From positions 1 through 21,186 of the forward strand of contig CAZTXD010000054.1 in NCBI GenBank assembly GCA_964617995.1: a stretch of 21,186 nt of DNA, written 5' to 3'. The first letter of the stretch is position 1, and each line of letters begins with the position of its first letter. A program made the translations under genes and the position numbers. Shown in pieces: positions 21,134 through 21,186 of this stretch. The stretch is from CAZTXD01 sp964617995 (GTDB lineage: Bacteria > Actinomycetota > Acidimicrobiia > Spongiisociales > ZC4RG35). The notes beneath the pieces were generated by a model that was not told the DNA's origin, ran no database searches, and saw nothing but the letters and a program-made list of their open reading frames with translations.

Positions 21134-21186
21134 GGGGCTGTAGCTCAGCCTGGCAGAGCACTTGCATGGCATGCAAGGGGTCAGGG
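21134..21186 (+). tRNA. tRNA-Ala (anticodon GGC), truncated by the window end
   Basis: GGGGCTG acceptor strand, TA, a D-arm GCTC...GAGC, then anticodon stem CTTGC/GCAAG closing the loop ATGGCAT. The anticodon is GGC (21168-21170), reading GCC/GCU alanine codons. The variable region and the start of the T arm (AGGG) are visible. The rest, including the 3' acceptor strand, is outside the window. Confidence 0.93.

Overview
The window is 21 kb of dense, high-GC DNA. The order of its housekeeping genes (PBP2-rodA, RNase E/G-rplU-rpmA-obgE-proB, nadD-rsfS) points to an actinobacterium, probably an uncultured-type lineage such as Acidimicrobiia. The phylum call rests on gene order, base composition, frequent GTG starts and sparse Shine-Dalgarno sites. 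The class is a guess.

Layout. (1) 1-4467, plus strand: the 3' part of penicillin-binding protein 2, rodA (elongasome pair), thymidine kinase and an RNase E/G-type ribonuclease with its own long leader. (2) 4665-7741, plus strand: rplU, rpmA, obgE and proB, packed with 2-nt or ATGA junctions, with a strong hairpin between rpmA and obgE. (3) 7704-14119, minus strand: a seven-gene potassium-uptake operon, transcribed right to left. It runs double-RCK TrkA, TrkH, two single-RCK TrkA proteins, a 46-residue one-helix protein, a second TrkH, and a secreted or anchored protein of unknown function. All but one junction overlap by 1-4 nt. (4) 14120-14519: a 400-nt non-coding region with a 60-nt imperfect direct repeat. 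(5) 14520-17280, plus strand: a MoxR AAA+ ATPase coupled to a VWA/CoxE-like protein, then a single-domain response regulator. (6) 17281-17463: a non-coding region with a degenerate inverted repeat that also appears after rodA. (7) 17464-19510, minus strand: two GAPDH-family genes in tandem; the first-transcribed one lacks the catalytic cysteine. (8) 19654-21186, plus strand: a degenerate M23/LytM-like protein, nadD, rsfS and a truncated tRNA-Ala(GGC).

How the parts work together. Regions 1, 2 and 8 are core growth functions: wall elongation, nucleotide salvage, RNA processing, ribosome synthesis and silencing, proline and NAD synthesis. In many actinobacteria proB is followed closely by proA and nadD-rsfS. 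Here about 12 kb (potassium uptake, MoxR/VWA, GAPDH pair, M23-like gene) lies between proB and nadD, and proA is absent.

The best candidates for something undescribed are the GAPDH-like protein with Cys replaced by Asn, the 46-residue membrane protein built into the trk operon, and the two unexplained intergenic repeat types. No database search was run. Family assignments come from motifs read in the translations.
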